64,000 nt of DNA from Aeromonas sobria (GTDB lineage: Bacteria; Pseudomonadota; Gammaproteobacteria; Enterobacterales; Aeromonadaceae), in NCBI RefSeq assembly GCF_000820145.1, contig NZ_CDBW01000018.1:23952-87951 (forward strand). The letters are read 5' to 3'. Position numbers and translations under genes: made by a program. The notes beneath the pieces are model-generated. The model was not told the origin of the DNA. It made no database searches and worked only from the letters and a program-made list of their open reading frames with translations. Shown piece by piece: positions 24,375 through 33,785 of the stretch; position 1 is the first letter of the stretch, and each line of letters begins with the position of its first letter.

Positions 24375-26371
24375 CCCATCACACTCAGATTAAGCGCCTG
24401 CTGATCGCCAATCGCGGCGAAATCGCCGTACGGATCATCAAGACAGCGAAACGCCTCGGCATCCACACCATCGCCCTCTACTCCGATGCCGACGCCCATG
24501 CCATGCACACCCGTCTGGCCGATGAGGCCTGGCATTTGGGGCCCGCACCGGCCAGAGAGAGCTATCTCGACACCGGCAAGGTGCTGAAGATTGCCAAAGA
24601 GGCGCGTGCCGATGCCATTCATCCCGGTTATGGCTTTCTGTCGGAAAACAGCGATTTTGCCACCGCCTGCGAACAGCGCGGCCTGCGCTTTGTCGGCCCA
24701 AGCGGCGCCGCCATTCTCGCCATGGGCGACAAATCGGGTGCCAAGGCGCTGATGCAGGCGGCTGGTGTACCTGTGCTGCCCGGCTATCACGGGACGGATC
24801 AGCGGCCAGACTTTTTGCGCGATCAGGCGAGCCAGATTGGCTTCCCGCTGCTGATCAAGGCCGCCAGTGGCGGCGGTGGCAAAGGGATGCGCCGAGTCGA
24901 TCAGCTGGCTGACTTTGACGAATCGCTGGCGGCAGTCAAACGGGAGGCCAAGGCCGCCTTTGGCAACGATCTGGTGCTGCTGGAGCGCTATCTGCCCCAG
25001 GCTCGCCATGTGGAAGTGCAGGTCTTTGCTGATAGCCTCGGCAACGCCATCTATCTGGGGGACAGGGACTGCTCCTTGCAGCGACGTCATCAAAAGGTGA
25101 TCGAAGAGGCGCCCGCCCCCGACATCCCTCGGGCTTTGCGGCGTGCCATGGGGGATGCAGCCGTGGCCGCAGCCAAAGCCATCCACTATCAGGGGGCAGG
25201 CACCATCGAATTTCTGCTCTGCAATGATGCGTTCTTCTTTATGGAGATGAACACCCGGCTGCAGGTGGAACATCCGGTCACCGAAGCGGTGACCGGGCAG
25301 GATCTGGTGGCCTGGCAGCTGGCCGTGGCCGAAGGCAAGCCGCTGCCACTCACCCAAGATGAGGTGGTACTGCGCGGCCATGCGGTGGAGGCGCGCCTCT
25401 ACGCCGAGGATGTGGCGGCCGGTTTTCTGCCCGCCAGTGGCCCCATCCACTGGCTCCACTGGCCAAATGGCGTGCGTATCGACACCGGCGTTACCGCTGG
25501 TGATGAGGTCAGCCCCTATTACGATCCCATGATCGCCAAGCTGATCGCCCACGGCCAGAGCCGCGCCGAGGCGTTCGCCCAACTGGCCGATGCGCTGGCA
25601 GCGCTGGATCTCGGCCCGCTGGTGCACAACGGCCCGCTGCTGCTGCGGCTGTGTGAAGAGCCTGACGTCCTGGCCATGGGCCACCATACCCAGTGGCCCA
25701 TCCCCACCACAGCACAATCCATTCCCGACTTTGCCTGGCCGCTGGCCACCCTCTGGCTGGCGAGCCGCCCCGCGGGCACCTCCCCCTGGCAGCAAACCTG
25801 CGGATTTCGGCTGGGACCGGATCGCAGCTGGACGGCGGCTGTTCGCATCGGTGATGAGCGCCGGGTATTGACCCTTAACGATCATGACGGCCAGTTTGAG
25901 TGGCAAGGGGAGACCTGTTGCTACCAGAGAGGTGACGATCATATCCGGCTGCAACAGAGGGGCTGCTGGCAGCAGGTCCCCGTCCAAACGGTCGCAAGCA
26001 CAGATGCAACCTTCATCATGACCCTGGCGGGCCAGCGCATCCGTTTCGCAGCCGATGATCAACAGCACAGTCACCACCATGATCAGACAAATGAGAAGGC
26101 GCAGGGCGCCATCGCCCCCATGCACGGCATAGTGGTGGCCGTGATGATCGAACCCGGCCAAACGGTCAGCAAGGGGCAACCCCTGCTGGTGCTGGAGGCG
26201 ATGAAGATGGAGCACCAATTGCGCGCTGAGCGGGACGGGGTGATTGAGGCCCTGCAGTGCAAGCAGGGCGAGCAGGTGAGCCAGGGGGCCGTGCTGGTGC
26301 GCTTTGTCGATACCGATACCGATGCCGCCCCGGAGCATAACGCCATCAACCAACAAGCGAGCAACCCATGA
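24371..26371 (+). CDS. liuD: Methylcrotonyl-CoA carboxylase, biotin-containing (alpha) subunit
   Basis: A 666-residue biotin carboxylase plus biotin carrier protein that carboxylates its own biotin with ATP and bicarbonate for the LiuB subunit. The biotin carboxylase domain (about 1-450) has LIANRGEIAVRII, HPGYGFLSEN, the ATP-grasp glycine loop KAASGGGGKGMR, and FMEMNTRLQVEHPVTE. The C-terminal carrier has LEAMKMEHQLRAE with the biotinylated Lys. The ATG at 24371 follows AGGGAG and is coupled to the duplicate ORF stop; an upstream in-frame start at 24344 would add nine residues without support. Its stop overlaps the next ATG by ATGA. Confidence 0.95.
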   Translation: MTHHTQIKRLLIANRGEIAVRIIKTAKRLGIHTIALYSDADAHAMHTRLADEAWHLGPAPARESYLDTGKVLKIAKEARADAIHPGYGFLSENSDFATACEQRGLRFVGPSGAAILAMGDKSGAKALMQAAGVPVLPGYHGTDQRPDFLRDQASQIGFPLLIKAASGGGGKGMRRVDQLADFDESLAAVKREAKAAFGNDLVLLERYLPQARHVEVQVFADSLGNAIYLGDRDCSLQRRHQKVIEEAPAPDIPRALRRAMGDAAVAAAKAIHYQGAGTIEFLLCNDAFFFMEMNTRLQVEHPVTEAVTGQDLVAWQLAVAEGKPLPLTQDEVVLRGHAVEARLYAEDVAAGFLPASGPIHWLHWPNGVRIDTGVTAGDEVSPYYDPMIAKLIAHGQSRAEAFAQLADALAALDLGPLVHNGPLLLRLCEEPDVLAMGHHTQWPIPTTAQSIPDFAWPLATLWLASRPAGTSPWQQTCGFRLGPDRSWTAAVRIGDERRVLTLNDHDGQFEWQGETCCYQRGDDHIRLQQRGCWQQVPVQTVASTDATFIMTLAGQRIRFAADDQQHSHHHDQTNEKAQGAIAPMHGIVVAVMIEPGQTVSKGQPLLVLEAMKMEHQLRAERDGVIEALQCKQGEQVSQGAVLVRFVDTDTDAAPEHNAINQQASNP

Positions 26372-26385
26372 CGAGAGGATCCGCG

Positions 26386-27324
26386 ATGCAGGATGACAAG
26401 GTCAGTCTGGTGGAGATGGGGCCGCGTGATGGCCTGCAAAATGAAGCCAGCCCGCTGGCACTGATCCAGCGGCTGGAGCTGATCCAGCGACTGGCCGACA
26501 GCGGCCTGCAGCGCATCGAGGTGGGGGCCTTTGTCTCTGCCAAAAAGGTGCCGCAGATGGCGGACTCCGCCGCACTTTTTCAGGCATTGCCGCGCAAGGG
26601 GCCGACCCGTTACGGCGCGCTGGTGCCCAACCTGCAAGGCTTGCAGGCCGCCATTGCCGCCCGCGCCGACGAGATTGGCCTCTTCACCGCCTGCTCTGAC
26701 GGCTTTACCCGCGCCAATATCGGCATCAGCGTGGAGGAATCACTGGTGCGCTTCGCCCCGCTGGTACAGGAGGCGCGCCGCCTCGGCATCAAGGTGCGCG
26801 GTTACCTTTCCACCGTCATCGCTTGCCCGTTCGATGGCCCGACCCGCCCGAAACGGGTCGCCGCCATGGCGGAACAATTGCTGGATCTCGGCTGCCACGA
26901 AATTTCGCTGGGGGACACCATAGGCGTTGGCACCCCGGGCACTGTAGTCCCCATGCTGGATGCGGTGCTGCACGAGATCCCGGCGGGGCGGCTCGCGGTC
27001 CATTTTCACGACACCTACGGCCAGGGCTTGGCCAATTTGCTGCCCGTGCTGGAGCGCGGTATTCGCACCATCGACTGCTCGGTGGCGGGCCTTGGTGGCT
27101 GCCCCTATGCACCGGGGGCCTCCGGCAATGTGGCGTCAGAAGAGGTGGTCTACCTGCTGCATGGCCTTGGCATGACGACCGGGGTGGATCTCGACAAACT
27201 GGCGGCTGCCGGCCAGTGGGTCAGCGAGCAGCTCGGCCGCCCCAACGGCTCGCGAGTCGGTCAGGCCCTGCACGCCAATGCCGAGCGGCTGCGTGCCCGC
27301 CTCTGCCAGCCATCTTCCTACTGA
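26386..27324 (+). CDS. liuE: Hydroxymethylglutaryl-CoA lyase
   Basis: A 312-residue TIM-barrel lyase that splits HMG-CoA into acetyl-CoA and acetoacetate, the last step of leucine breakdown. Seen: N-terminal LVEMGPRDGLQNE with the active-site Asp, a metal-ligand HFHDTYGQGLANL region (about 205-217), and the signature GLGGCPYAPGASGNVASEE with the catalytic Cys. The ATG at 26386 has AGAGGA six bases upstream. An ATG at 26368 overlaps the liuD stop and would add six residues (MTRGSA); it is the alternative start. Confidence 0.94.
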   Translation: MQDDKVSLVEMGPRDGLQNEASPLALIQRLELIQRLADSGLQRIEVGAFVSAKKVPQMADSAALFQALPRKGPTRYGALVPNLQGLQAAIAARADEIGLFTACSDGFTRANIGISVEESLVRFAPLVQEARRLGIKVRGYLSTVIACPFDGPTRPKRVAAMAEQLLDLGCHEISLGDTIGVGTPGTVVPMLDAVLHEIPAGRLAVHFHDTYGQGLANLLPVLERGIRTIDCSVAGLGGCPYAPGASGNVASEEVVYLLHGLGMTTGVDLDKLAAAGQWVSEQLGRPNGSRVGQALHANAERLRARLCQPSSY

Positions 27325-27338
27325 AAGGAGGTATCACC

Positions 27339-27749
27339 ATGTCCCGTTCCCAGCCCGGCAAGGAGATCACCTACAGCATCTCGGAGCTGGCCCACGAGTT
27401 CGATATCACGCCGCGCACCATCCGCTACTACGAGGATGAGGGGCTGCTCACCCCGCAGCGGGAGGGGCAAACCCGTATCTACAGCCATAGGGAGAAGACC
27501 CGCCTGAAATTGACCCTGCGCGGCAAGCGGCTGGGGTTTAGCTTGGCCGAGATCCGCGAGCTGTTCGATATGTACGACACCGACCGCTCGAGCAAAACCC
27601 AGCTCCACTCCATGATCCAGCTCATCGAGGAAAAGCGCGGCGCCCTGCTCCAACAACTGGAAGATATCCAGATGGTGATGACCGAGCTGGAGGCGGCGGA
27701 ACAGCGCTGTGTTAATTCCCTTAACAGCTTGAAAAGCGGCGCAGATTAA
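27339..27749 (+). CDS. liuR: MerR-family transcriptional regulator of the liu genes
   Basis: A 136-residue MerR regulator. The N-terminal winged helix YSISELAHEFDITPRTIRYYEDEGLL (about 11-36) is followed by the wing and KLTLRGKRLGFSLAEIRELFDMY. A long dimerisation coiled coil runs over residues 85-130. No metal-binding Cys cluster is seen, so it senses an organic ligand. LiuR is the known regulator of branched-chain amino acid catabolism in gammaproteobacteria. The ATG at 27339 has AAAGGAGGT upstream, and the gene closes the operon it should control through the palindrome before liuA. The longer open frame from 26823 overlaps liuE and is spurious at its start. Confidence 0.93.
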   Translation: MSRSQPGKEITYSISELAHEFDITPRTIRYYEDEGLLTPQREGQTRIYSHREKTRLKLTLRGKRLGFSLAEIRELFDMYDTDRSSKTQLHSMIQLIEEKRGALLQQLEDIQMVMTELEAAEQRCVNSLNSLKSGAD

Positions 27750-27785
27750 CCGAATCTGGGAACAAGCTATTGCCCTGGGGATCCC

Positions 27786-28547
27786 ATGAGATATTGGTGC
27801 TGGTTTTTGCTCTTGTTCAGCCTACCCAGCTGGAGCCACCCCCTCATCAAGGTTGGCGGTTACCCCTATGCCCCCTTCGTGGTCAAGCTCTCCGATTCCC
27901 ACTATGAAGGGCTGACCCTAGATCTCATCGACCAGCTCAACGAGATCCAGCAGGAGGTGAAATTTATCTTTGTCCCCACCTCGGCAGCCAACCGCTACAA
28001 GGCGCTTGATATGGGCCGTTTTTCCCTGATGCTGTTTGAAGACAGCAACTGGGGCTGGCAAGCCGATAAATACAAGATGACAGCCCCCTTTCTCGGGGGC
28101 GGTGAAGTCTATGTCGCGCTCCAGAAAGCGGGCCGGGATCAGCGCTTTTTCGACGATCCGGCCAGCCATCACCTCATCGGGGTGACCGGCTATCACTATG
28201 GCGTCGGTCAATTCAATGCCGATCCCGCCTACCTGAAGCGCACACTGAATATCACCCTGGTTAAAGACAATATCAGCGCCCTGCAAGCTCTGCTCAAAGG
28301 GCGTGGCGAGGTGGCCATTCTCAATGTCTCATACCTTAACCAGTATCTGCTGGCCCATCCCGACACTGCCGACCAGCTGCTGATCTCGCAAAAATGGGAT
28401 CAACAGTATCAACACCGCACCATTCTTCACCCTGCGGCCCCCATTACCCCTGCCCAGTTGGAGCAGTGGCTGGCAGCCCTGCAGAAAAAGGGTGAACTGG
28501 ATCGCCTTTGGACAAAGTACGGCGTACAACAGCACGCAACCCCATGA
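27786..28547 (+). CDS. Periplasmic solute-binding protein, family 3 (amino-acid type)
   Basis: A 253-residue exported protein (signal MRYWCWFLLLFSLPSWS) with the two-lobe family 3 fold: IKVGGYPYAPFVV at the N-terminal strand, YEGLTLDLIDQLNE, and LIGVTGYHYGVGQFN at the second-lobe entry. Such proteins bind amino acids or related ligands for ABC transporters or sensors. No transporter genes are adjacent, so this is an orphan binder of the kind common in Aeromonas, Vibrio and Shewanella. The ligand cannot be told. A GGGGA lies before the ATG. Confidence 0.83.
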   Translation: MRYWCWFLLLFSLPSWSHPLIKVGGYPYAPFVVKLSDSHYEGLTLDLIDQLNEIQQEVKFIFVPTSAANRYKALDMGRFSLMLFEDSNWGWQADKYKMTAPFLGGGEVYVALQKAGRDQRFFDDPASHHLIGVTGYHYGVGQFNADPAYLKRTLNITLVKDNISALQALLKGRGEVAILNVSYLNQYLLAHPDTADQLLISQKWDQQYQHRTILHPAAPITPAQLEQWLAALQKKGELDRLWTKYGVQQHATP

Positions 28548-28584
28548 TTACTATCCCGCTTTTCTGTACCATAGAGGGAACCAA

Positions 28585-31500
28585 ATGGGAGTGCATCATA
28601 TGAACACCACCAAGCCCGCGTTCCCCAAGCTTCGCCTGTTGCGCTACCTTGCCTACGCTTTCCTGCTTCTGCTGATCCTGATCACCCTGCTGTTGTGGCA
28701 GACACCTCGACTGGTCCAGCGCTATCTGCCCGGCTGGCTGGCCGAACACTACGGCCTGCAGCTGACCCTGGGGGAGATTTACGTAGGCTTGCGCCACCCT
28801 TCCCTCACCCTTGGTGCCACCGCCCTGCTCGATGCCAAGCAGCAGCCAATCGTCAGTTTTGAGCAGCTCTTGATCACCCCCAACCTGCAAGCCAGCTGGC
28901 AGCAGAAGGGGATTGTCCTCTCCGCCGTCACCCTGACCAAACCTGTGGTACTGCTGCAACGGCTGGCAGACAAAAAAGGGGACGTTCGACTCAATCTGAC
29001 CGATGCGCTGGCCACAGTGCTCGCCCCTGCGCCCTCCCCCGAGCCCGAGACGGCGAGCGCTCCGCTGCTGGTCGATATTGCCAGCATCGCTGTCACTGAC
29101 GGTCATGTGCGCTATCAGGATCAACGCAAGGTGAACGAGCCCGGCTGGCTGCCACCCCTCAATCTGGAGAAAGTGACCCTTAAGCTGGATAACCTGCGCA
29201 CCGAGGCAAATCACCCGACCGCCTATCAGCTCAATGCCGCCATCAACGGCAAAAGCAGCCTCGTCGCTCACGGCAAGCTCGATGTGATGAGCGGCATGGG
29301 TCAGGGCAAGATAAGCCTCAAGCAGGTCGAACTGAAACCCTTTGCCCCGCTCTGGGCCCCCTACCTCAAGCTGGATCTGACCAAGGGACACGCCAACGCA
29401 GAAGTGGAATACCAGCTCAAAGAGAGCAAGCAAGGAGTGCTGTGGCAATTGTCGAAAGGCAAGCTGACCCTGGACAACTGGCAGCTTAAAAAACACAAGG
29501 GCGACGAGTTTGCCCGCTTCAGCCAACTGGCCCTCAGCGAACTGGCTATCGATGGCCAGAAGCAGTCACTGCAGATCGGCAAGGTGACCCTGCAGCAACC
29601 CCTCCTCAAGGCCACCCTCAACCCACAGCAGGAGCTGGATCTGACGGATCTGCTTATTGAACAGCCCCCCGTCAACCCAGTCAAAGAGGCCAACGCTGCA
29701 AACAAGGTGGCCAAAAATACGGCTCCCAAGTCGGCACCAAAAGCAAAGGCCGCCGGTAACGCCAAACAAACCGCGGCAGACAAACCCTGGCAGTGGCAAA
29801 TCAAACAAATCGCCATCGACAAGGGTGATCTCACCCTTACCGAATCGAGCAGCGGCAAACCGCTGGCACGCCAGCTCTCCGGCCTCAAGCTGGCGCTGGG
29901 GCCACTAGGCAGCAAGGGGGAGCAATCGAGCAAACTGACCCTGGCCACCCACTTCAACCAGAACAGCCCCCTCACCTTTGCCGGTCAGCTGACCCTGATC
30001 CCCTTCACCCTGAGCGGTGAGATCAGCCAACAGGGGCTGCCCCTGGCGCTGGCGCAGCCCTATCTGGCTAATCTGCTGCGCATCAAGCTGCAAAATGGGC
30101 AGCTGAGTAGCAAGACCAAGCTTGATCTCGCCACCACGGCGCAAGGGGCGCTGGGCAAACTGACCCTGCAAGGAGGTCTTGATATCAGCGGGCTCAAAGT
30201 GGTCGATCGGGCTGACAACCAGCGACTACTCGAGATCAGCAATCTCCAGCTCACCGGCCTCGATTATGATGGCATCAGCCAGCAGATGCGGATCAAGGAC
30301 ATTGCCCTGAGCAAACCCTTCGCCCGCATCGAGATCAACGAGGATGGCATCACTAACCTGCAACAACTGGTGCTGCCGCAACCTGCGTCGGGCAAAGGCA
30401 CTCAAGCGGCTGCAGGCAGCAAGGGCCCCGACTTTCGTTTCACCATCGACCAGTTGCGCACCGAGCAGGGTAACCTGCGCTTTGCCGATCGCAGCCTGAG
30501 TCAGGATTTCGTGGCCGATATCGCCTCGCTGGGCGGTCAAAGCCGCCATATCAGCAATATTCCGGGGCAACGTTCTGATCTTGCCTTCAACGGCAAGGTG
30601 GATCGCTATGCACCAGTGACCATTCGTGGCGGCACCAACCTGCTGGTCGCCAACCCGATCCTCGATATCGCGGTGGCCTTCCACAATCTGGAGCTCACCA
30701 CCTTTACCCCCTATTCGGGCACCTATGCCGGTTATGCCATCGACAAGGGCCAGCTCTCCATGAAGCTGCACTACAAGCTGGAGGGCAACCGGCTGGAGGG
30801 GGATAACGACATAACCATCAAGAAGTTGCAGTTGGGCGAGAAGATCAAGAGCGAGCAGGCCAAAGATCTGCCGCTGGGGCTGGCCATCGCCCTGCTGAGC
30901 GATGCCAACGGGGTCATACAGATGAACCTCAAGGTGAAGGGCGATCTGGATCAGCCGGACTTTAGCATCGGCAATATCTTCTGGGATGTGCTGGGCAACA
31001 CCCTGAGCAAGGCGATCACCTCCCCCTTCTCGCTGCTCGCCTCATTGGCCGATGGCACCGAAGATCTCGATGAGCTCCCCTTCCTGCCGGGAGACCCCGA
31101 CCTGACCCAAACCCAGCTGGACAAACTGGCCAAGCTGGCGCAGGCCCTCAAGGATCGGCCAAAGCTCAGCATGAACATTCGCGGCAAGGTCAATTTCAAC
31201 GAGGAGCGCCCCATACTGCAACGGCAGAAACTGGAGCGAGTGCTGGCCAAGCTCACCGGCAATCAGGCTGATCTCGACCTGCTGGAGCAAGATCCCGACC
31301 TGCAGGAGGCGCTAGCGAAAGCCTATGAAGAGCGCTTTGGCGAAGATCTGGAAGATCTGGCCGACCGCCTCAGCCTGGATGAAGAGAGCCCCGCCTTGCG
31401 GGCCCAAGCTATCGCCCTGCTGCAGGAGCAACAACTCATCACCGCCAAATCCCTGCGCAATCTCGCCATGCGCCGCGCCCAAAATACCAAGGAGTTTCTG

Positions 31501-31602
31501 GTCGACAGCCAGGGGATCGCCCCGGAACGGCTGTTTGTACTCGACAGTCAGGTCAAGGAGGAGGACAAGGAGGCGAAAGTGGTGCTGACGCTGGATCAGT
31601 AA
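28585..31602 (+). CDS. DUF748 / AsmA-like envelope protein
   Basis: A protein of about 1005 residues with one N-terminal TM anchor (LLRYLAYAFLLLLILITLLLW) and a long periplasmic beta-rich region. It fits the DUF748 branch of the AsmA-like/TamB-like bridge proteins: repeated SL-x-LG-style strands, a low-complexity Ala/Lys linker around residues 370-405, and a C-terminal NTKEFLVDSQGIAPERLFVLDSQV segment. The family is thought to help move lipids between membranes, but this group's job is unknown. Start: ATG 28585 has GAGGGAA upstream; ATG 28600 is equally possible; the open frame from 28492 overlaps the binding-protein gene. Confidence 0.8.
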   Translation: MGVHHMNTTKPAFPKLRLLRYLAYAFLLLLILITLLLWQTPRLVQRYLPGWLAEHYGLQLTLGEIYVGLRHPSLTLGATALLDAKQQPIVSFEQLLITPNLQASWQQKGIVLSAVTLTKPVVLLQRLADKKGDVRLNLTDALATVLAPAPSPEPETASAPLLVDIASIAVTDGHVRYQDQRKVNEPGWLPPLNLEKVTLKLDNLRTEANHPTAYQLNAAINGKSSLVAHGKLDVMSGMGQGKISLKQVELKPFAPLWAPYLKLDLTKGHANAEVEYQLKESKQGVLWQLSKGKLTLDNWQLKKHKGDEFARFSQLALSELAIDGQKQSLQIGKVTLQQPLLKATLNPQQELDLTDLLIEQPPVNPVKEANAANKVAKNTAPKSAPKAKAAGNAKQTAADKPWQWQIKQIAIDKGDLTLTESSSGKPLARQLSGLKLALGPLGSKGEQSSKLTLATHFNQNSPLTFAGQLTLIPFTLSGEISQQGLPLALAQPYLANLLRIKLQNGQLSSKTKLDLATTAQGALGKLTLQGGLDISGLKVVDRADNQRLLEISNLQLTGLDYDGISQQMRIKDIALSKPFARIEINEDGITNLQQLVLPQPASGKGTQAAAGSKGPDFRFTIDQLRTEQGNLRFADRSLSQDFVADIASLGGQSRHISNIPGQRSDLAFNGKVDRYAPVTIRGGTNLLVANPILDIAVAFHNLELTTFTPYSGTYAGYAIDKGQLSMKLHYKLEGNRLEGDNDITIKKLQLGEKIKSEQAKDLPLGLAIALLSDANGVIQMNLKVKGDLDQPDFSIGNIFWDVLGNTLSKAITSPFSLLASLADGTEDLDELPFLPGDPDLTQTQLDKLAKLAQALKDRPKLSMNIRGKVNFNEERPILQRQKLERVLAKLTGNQADLDLLEQDPDLQEALAKAYEERFGEDLEDLADRLSLDEESPALRAQAIALLQEQQLITAKSLRNLAMRRAQNTKEFLVDSQGIAPERLFVLDSQVKEEDKEAKVVLTLDQ

Positions 31603-31662
31603 ATCAGCCCCTTTTATCATTGCGTAATAAAAACACACCCTTTCAACTTTTTTGACACCTTT

Positions 31663-31692
31663 TGCTCACCAAACAACCTGATTTGGTGAGCA
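31663..31692 (+). terminator. Hairpin after the DUF748 gene, possible terminator or operator
   Basis: A perfect 11-bp stem TGCTCACCAAA/TTTGGTGAGCA with an 8-base loop, about 60 bases after the DUF748 stop. Only three T follow, so termination may be weak. It also sits about 135 bases upstream of satP and could be a control site there. Confidence 0.45.
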
Positions 31693-31826
31693 TTTAGCCT
31701 GCCACACAAATAATCACGTAGTTTTTTTACGTTTTTTGCCTCTTCCCCCCTTGCAGGAGATCTATCCCCTGCTTAAAATCGCGCGTCTTTTGTTAACCCC
31801 CCACCTCTATTTTTGGAGAACGCCAC

Positions 31827-32423
31827 GTGAGCGAAAAATTGGCCAACCCTGCCCCTCTGGGTCTGATGGGTTTCGGTATGACCACTATCCTGCTGAACAT
31901 CCATAACGCAGGTTTCTTCCCCATCAGCGCCATGATCCTGGCCATGGGCCTGTGCTACGGCGGTATGGCCCAGATCGTCGCGGGGATCATGGAGTACAAG
32001 CGTGGCAACACCTTCGGTGTGACCGCCTTTATCTCCTACGGTTTCTTCTGGTTGAGCCTGGTGTTCCTGCTGGTGATGCCGACCATGGGTCTGGCCGAAG
32101 CCACCCCGCACGCCTACATGGGCTGGTATCTGCTGCTGTGGGGTGTCTTCACCCTGTTCATGCTGGTAGGTACTGTCAACTACCCGCGTGCCAAGCAGTT
32201 CGTGTTCGCCTCCCTGACCGTGCTGTTCTTCCTGCTGGCCGCCCGTGACTTCACCGGCAGCACCCTGATCGGCACCATCGCCGGTTTCGAAGGCATCATC
32301 TGTGGCGCCAGCGCTATCTACCTGGCCATGGCCACCGTGATCAACGAGCAGTTCGGCCGCACCGTGATGCCGATCGGCGATCACAAGAAAGCCGCCACCG
32401 TACAGCTGAAAGCCGCTGCCTGA
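31827..32423 (+). CDS. satP: Acetate/succinate:proton symporter (AceTr family)
   Basis: A 198-residue six-TM inner-membrane permease of the GPR1/FUN34/YaaH family. N-terminal NPAPLGLMGFGMTTILLNIHNAG is the family motif, and AQIVAGIMEYKRGNTFG follows in the second and third helices. It imports acetate and succinate with protons. TTTTTGGAGAACGCC precedes ATG 31827. A terminator follows directly, so it is a single-gene unit. A second acetate importer, actP, lies 7 kb downstream. Confidence 0.93.
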   Translation: MSEKLANPAPLGLMGFGMTTILLNIHNAGFFPISAMILAMGLCYGGMAQIVAGIMEYKRGNTFGVTAFISYGFFWLSLVFLLVMPTMGLAEATPHAYMGWYLLLWGVFTLFMLVGTVNYPRAKQFVFASLTVLFFLLAARDFTGSTLIGTIAGFEGIICGASAIYLAMATVINEQFGRTVMPIGDHKKAATVQLKAAA

Positions 32424-32445
32424 TAGGCAACCGATTCAGATTGTG

Positions 32446-32473
32446 AAAAAAGGCACCTTCGGGTGCCTTTTTG
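32446..32473 (+). terminator. Rho-independent terminator of satP
   Basis: Stem AGGCACC/GGTGCCT with a TTCG loop (32451-32468) flanked by A and T runs, so it could also act on the minus strand for the gene at 32506. Confidence 0.88.
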
Positions 32474-32505
32474 CTATTGCGAATAAACCATCTGCTGATC
32501 GGTTG

Positions 32506-33315
32506 TCAGATAAGTGCCCCTGCGTCCGCCTCCCCCGCCAGCAAGCGGGTGGCGGGAAAACGTAGGGCGGGATCCTGACTGAAAAACTGGCTCAGTTGCC
32601 GGTATACCGCCGGATAGACCTGCTGCAACCGCAGCGGATCGGTAAAGAAGCACTCGCAACTGACGGCGAAAAACTCCGCGGGATGTTCAGCGGCATAGGG
32701 ATCGATGGCGGTCACTTCATCCCGGTCGAGCTGCTGGCTGAGCGCATCGAAGGCGGCCTGAAAGGCCTGCTGCCACAACTGGCTGCTCATCGGCCCCGGC
32801 AATGGGGGCGTGCCGTCCGCCTCACCACCCAACATGTCGAGCTTGTGGGCCAGCTCGTGGATCACCAGATTAAAGCCGTCCCAGTCACCGTCCTGTTGCA
32901 GGTCACTCCAGGCCAGCACCAGCGGCCCTTGCGGCCAGGATTCACCGGCGTTCTCCTCTTCCACTTCGCTCACCAGCCCGAACTCATCTTGTACCTCCTG
33001 CCTGCGCGTGACAGGTTCGGGAATGATGATGATTTCGTGAAAGCCGCGATACCAGTCAGCCCCAAGATGCAAAATGGGCAACGCCGCCTGCAGCGCCAGC
33101 ACCGCCTGTTGACGGGGGCTGAGCTCTACCCCGATCAGGGTCAGGGTCTTGCGCTTGAGCAGCTGTTGCCCCAACCCGATAAGCGTGGTCTGCTCGGTTT
33201 CGCTGAGCCCTTGCAAGATAGGCACTGCCGCCAGCCCCTGACGCCACAGCGCCAGCTCATCTTCGCTCATGGGCGTTTGCGGGCGACCACCCAGCCATTT
33301 GAACCATCCCAGCAC
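32506..33315 (-). CDS. mtfA: MtfA-family zinc peptidase (Mlc/DgsA anti-repressor)
   Basis: A 269-residue cytosolic metallopeptidase. The zinc motif HELAHKLD carries HExxH at about residues 153-157. In E. coli MtfA binds and inactivates the glucose repressor Mlc and so raises ptsG expression. The start is GTG at 33315 with AAGGAG five bases upstream. An SEDELALWRQGLAAVPILQGL region and a late ECFFTDPLRLQQVYPAVYRQL segment match the family. The gene is alone between satP and a GNAT gene. Confidence 0.9.
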   Translation of the reverse strand: MLGWFKWLGGRPQTPMSEDELALWRQGLAAVPILQGLSETEQTTLIGLGQQLLKRKTLTLIGVELSPRQQAVLALQAALPILHLGADWYRGFHEIIIIPEPVTRRQEVQDEFGLVSEVEEENAGESWPQGPLVLAWSDLQQDGDWDGFNLVIHELAHKLDMLGGEADGTPPLPGPMSSQLWQQAFQAAFDALSQQLDRDEVTAIDPYAAEHPAEFFAVSCECFFTDPLRLQQVYPAVYRQLSQFFSQDPALRFPATRLLAGEADAGALI

Positions 33316-33347
33316 GCCAACTCCTTCTTTTTATGCAAAAAACCAGA

Positions 33348-33785
33348 TCACAGCAGTTTGACGAACCGTTTCGGCCGCTCCTGATACGCCTGCGCCAGAT
33401 AGAAACGGTGGGCAGCCTCACGCTTGAGGCTGCTGGAGAGCTCCAGCTGAGCGCAACCTGCGGCCCGCGCCATCTGTTCGACTCCCTTGAGCAAGGCTGC
33501 GCCAACTCCCGCCCCTCTTGCCCCTTCATCGACAACCAGCGCCGAAATCAGGCCCCACGCTGGTGCAACATGCAGCGGTGCCAGCCTGTGCCACACCAGC
33601 ACCCCGACCACCTTGTCGGCCAAGGTGGCCAGCAACACCGCACTGGCAGGATCCGGCACCAGCAGGCGCGCCGTCACGTCACCGCCCTCGGCAGGATACC
33701 CCAATTGGCTGAACAGGTGGGCGATAGCGCTCCCGTCAGCGGCCTCAGGGGCGCGGATCGTCAATGTTTCAGCAATCTCTTTCAT
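33348..33785 (-). CDS. GNAT-family N-acetyltransferase
   Basis: A 145-residue acetyltransferase. The acetyl-CoA-binding motif A is seen as ISALVVDEGARGAGVGAALL, preceded by the strand VVGVLVWHRL and followed by a C-terminal FYLAQAYQERPKRFVK tail. The substrate is unknown. The ATG at 33785 (MKEIAETLTIR) has AAGG six bases upstream; the frame extends to 33827 without a ribosome site. Confidence 0.85.
   Translation of the reverse strand: MKEIAETLTIRAPEAADGSAIAHLFSQLGYPAEGGDVTARLLVPDPASAVLLATLADKVVGVLVWHRLAPLHVAPAWGLISALVVDEGARGAGVGAALLKGVEQMARAAGCAQLELSSSLKREAAHRFYLAQAYQERPKRFVKLL

Noticed and set aside
24326..26356. 676-codon open frame antisense to liuD
   Set aside because: It mirrors liuD in a GC-rich gene; the translation is His/Gln/Gly-rich, has no domain and no ribosome site. 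liuD on the other strand is a clear enzyme.
26823..27749. A 308-residue fusion ORF ahead of LiuR
   Set aside because: Its first ~170 codons are an out-of-frame reading of liuE; the ATG at 27339 with AAAGGAGGT is the true liuR start.
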